NCBI GenBank assembly: GCA_004764695.1
Contig: SMSO01000014.1
Location: 323,148-387,147, forward strand
DNA from: Schizochytrium sp. TIO01
Taxonomy: Eukaryota > Sar > Bigyra > Thraustochytrida > Thraustochytriidae
DNA length: 64,000 nt
Direction of reading: 5' to 3'
Position numbers and translations under genes: made by a program. Below, piece after piece: positions 63,891-64,000 of this stretch. A model generated the notes under the pieces. The model was not told the DNA's origin. It saw nothing but the letters and a program-made list of their open reading frames with translations, and did not search any database. Numbering within the stretch: position 1 is the stretch's first letter; each line of letters opens with the position of its first letter.

Positions 63891-64000
63891 AAGTATAGCG
63901 GACTGACCATAAATTCGAATTAACACCACCTGTTGATTTTTTTTTTGGAAAGCTCTCTTTATTGATTCCCTTCTCTTCTGGTTTTCTTACCTCGTTTCCC

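Overview
The window looks like nuclear DNA of a heterotrophic stramenopile, most probably a labyrinthulomycete (thraustochytrid-like). This is an inference from gene content and architecture, not from a marker gene. The genes are eukaryotic: DENN, myosin, a type-2 diacylglycerol acyltransferase (DGAT2), SAM/START, EXS, and a hemerythrin/CHY/RING E3. Nearly all are single uninterrupted reading frames, even those of 4-9 kb, so introns are rare. Base composition is moderate, with AT-rich spacers, GC-rich patches and many tetranucleotide microsatellites. No rRNA, tRNA, CRISPR or bacterial-type operon was recognised.

Layout. 0-13.3 kb: a 3090-aa DENN protein (+) converges on a Ubl/EF-hand-like protein (-), which diverges from a DGAT2-like acyltransferase (+). 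13.3-16.1 kb: spacer. 16.1-24.2 kb: three + genes, namely a SAM/START/RGG-repeat scaffold, a small coiled-coil protein and a Ubl-WLM-PUB metalloprotease. 24.7-28.9 kb: a myosin heavy chain (-). 28.9-33.5 kb: spacer. 33.5-37 kb: an EXS (ERD1/XPR1-like) membrane protein (+) converging on a small basic protein (-). 37-47.6 kb: a gene-poor, microsatellite-rich tract with GC-rich open patches and several consensus splice-donor sequences; it may hide intron-containing genes. 47.6-59.8 kb: a hemerythrin/CHY/RING ubiquitin ligase (+), a 2163-aa coiled-coil protein (-) and a TPR protein (+). 60-64 kb: a truncated retroelement (gag plus a retropepsin fragment, -) and an unrecognised, probably truncated ORF (-).

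The genes do not form one pathway. They cover membrane traffic (DENN, myosin, START, EXS), lipid storage (DGAT2), and ubiquitin/SUMO and iron-related protein turnover (WLM, hemerythrin E3).

The strongest unusual signals are these. (1) A +1-frame extension lies across the stop of the SAM/START gene at a GCC-TGA site and encodes a third copy of a C-terminal repeat. (2) An in-frame UGA separates gag from a retropepsin that has no start of its own. (3) A GC-rich segment of the giant coiled-coil gene looks more coding-like in the +1 frame. (4) The 37-47.6 kb tract. (5) A GCGATCGATC...AATC motif recurs upstream of three genes. Where the longest frame begins at a non-ATG codon, the first ATG was used: myosin 28908, hemerythrin E3 47595, coiled-coil 56738.
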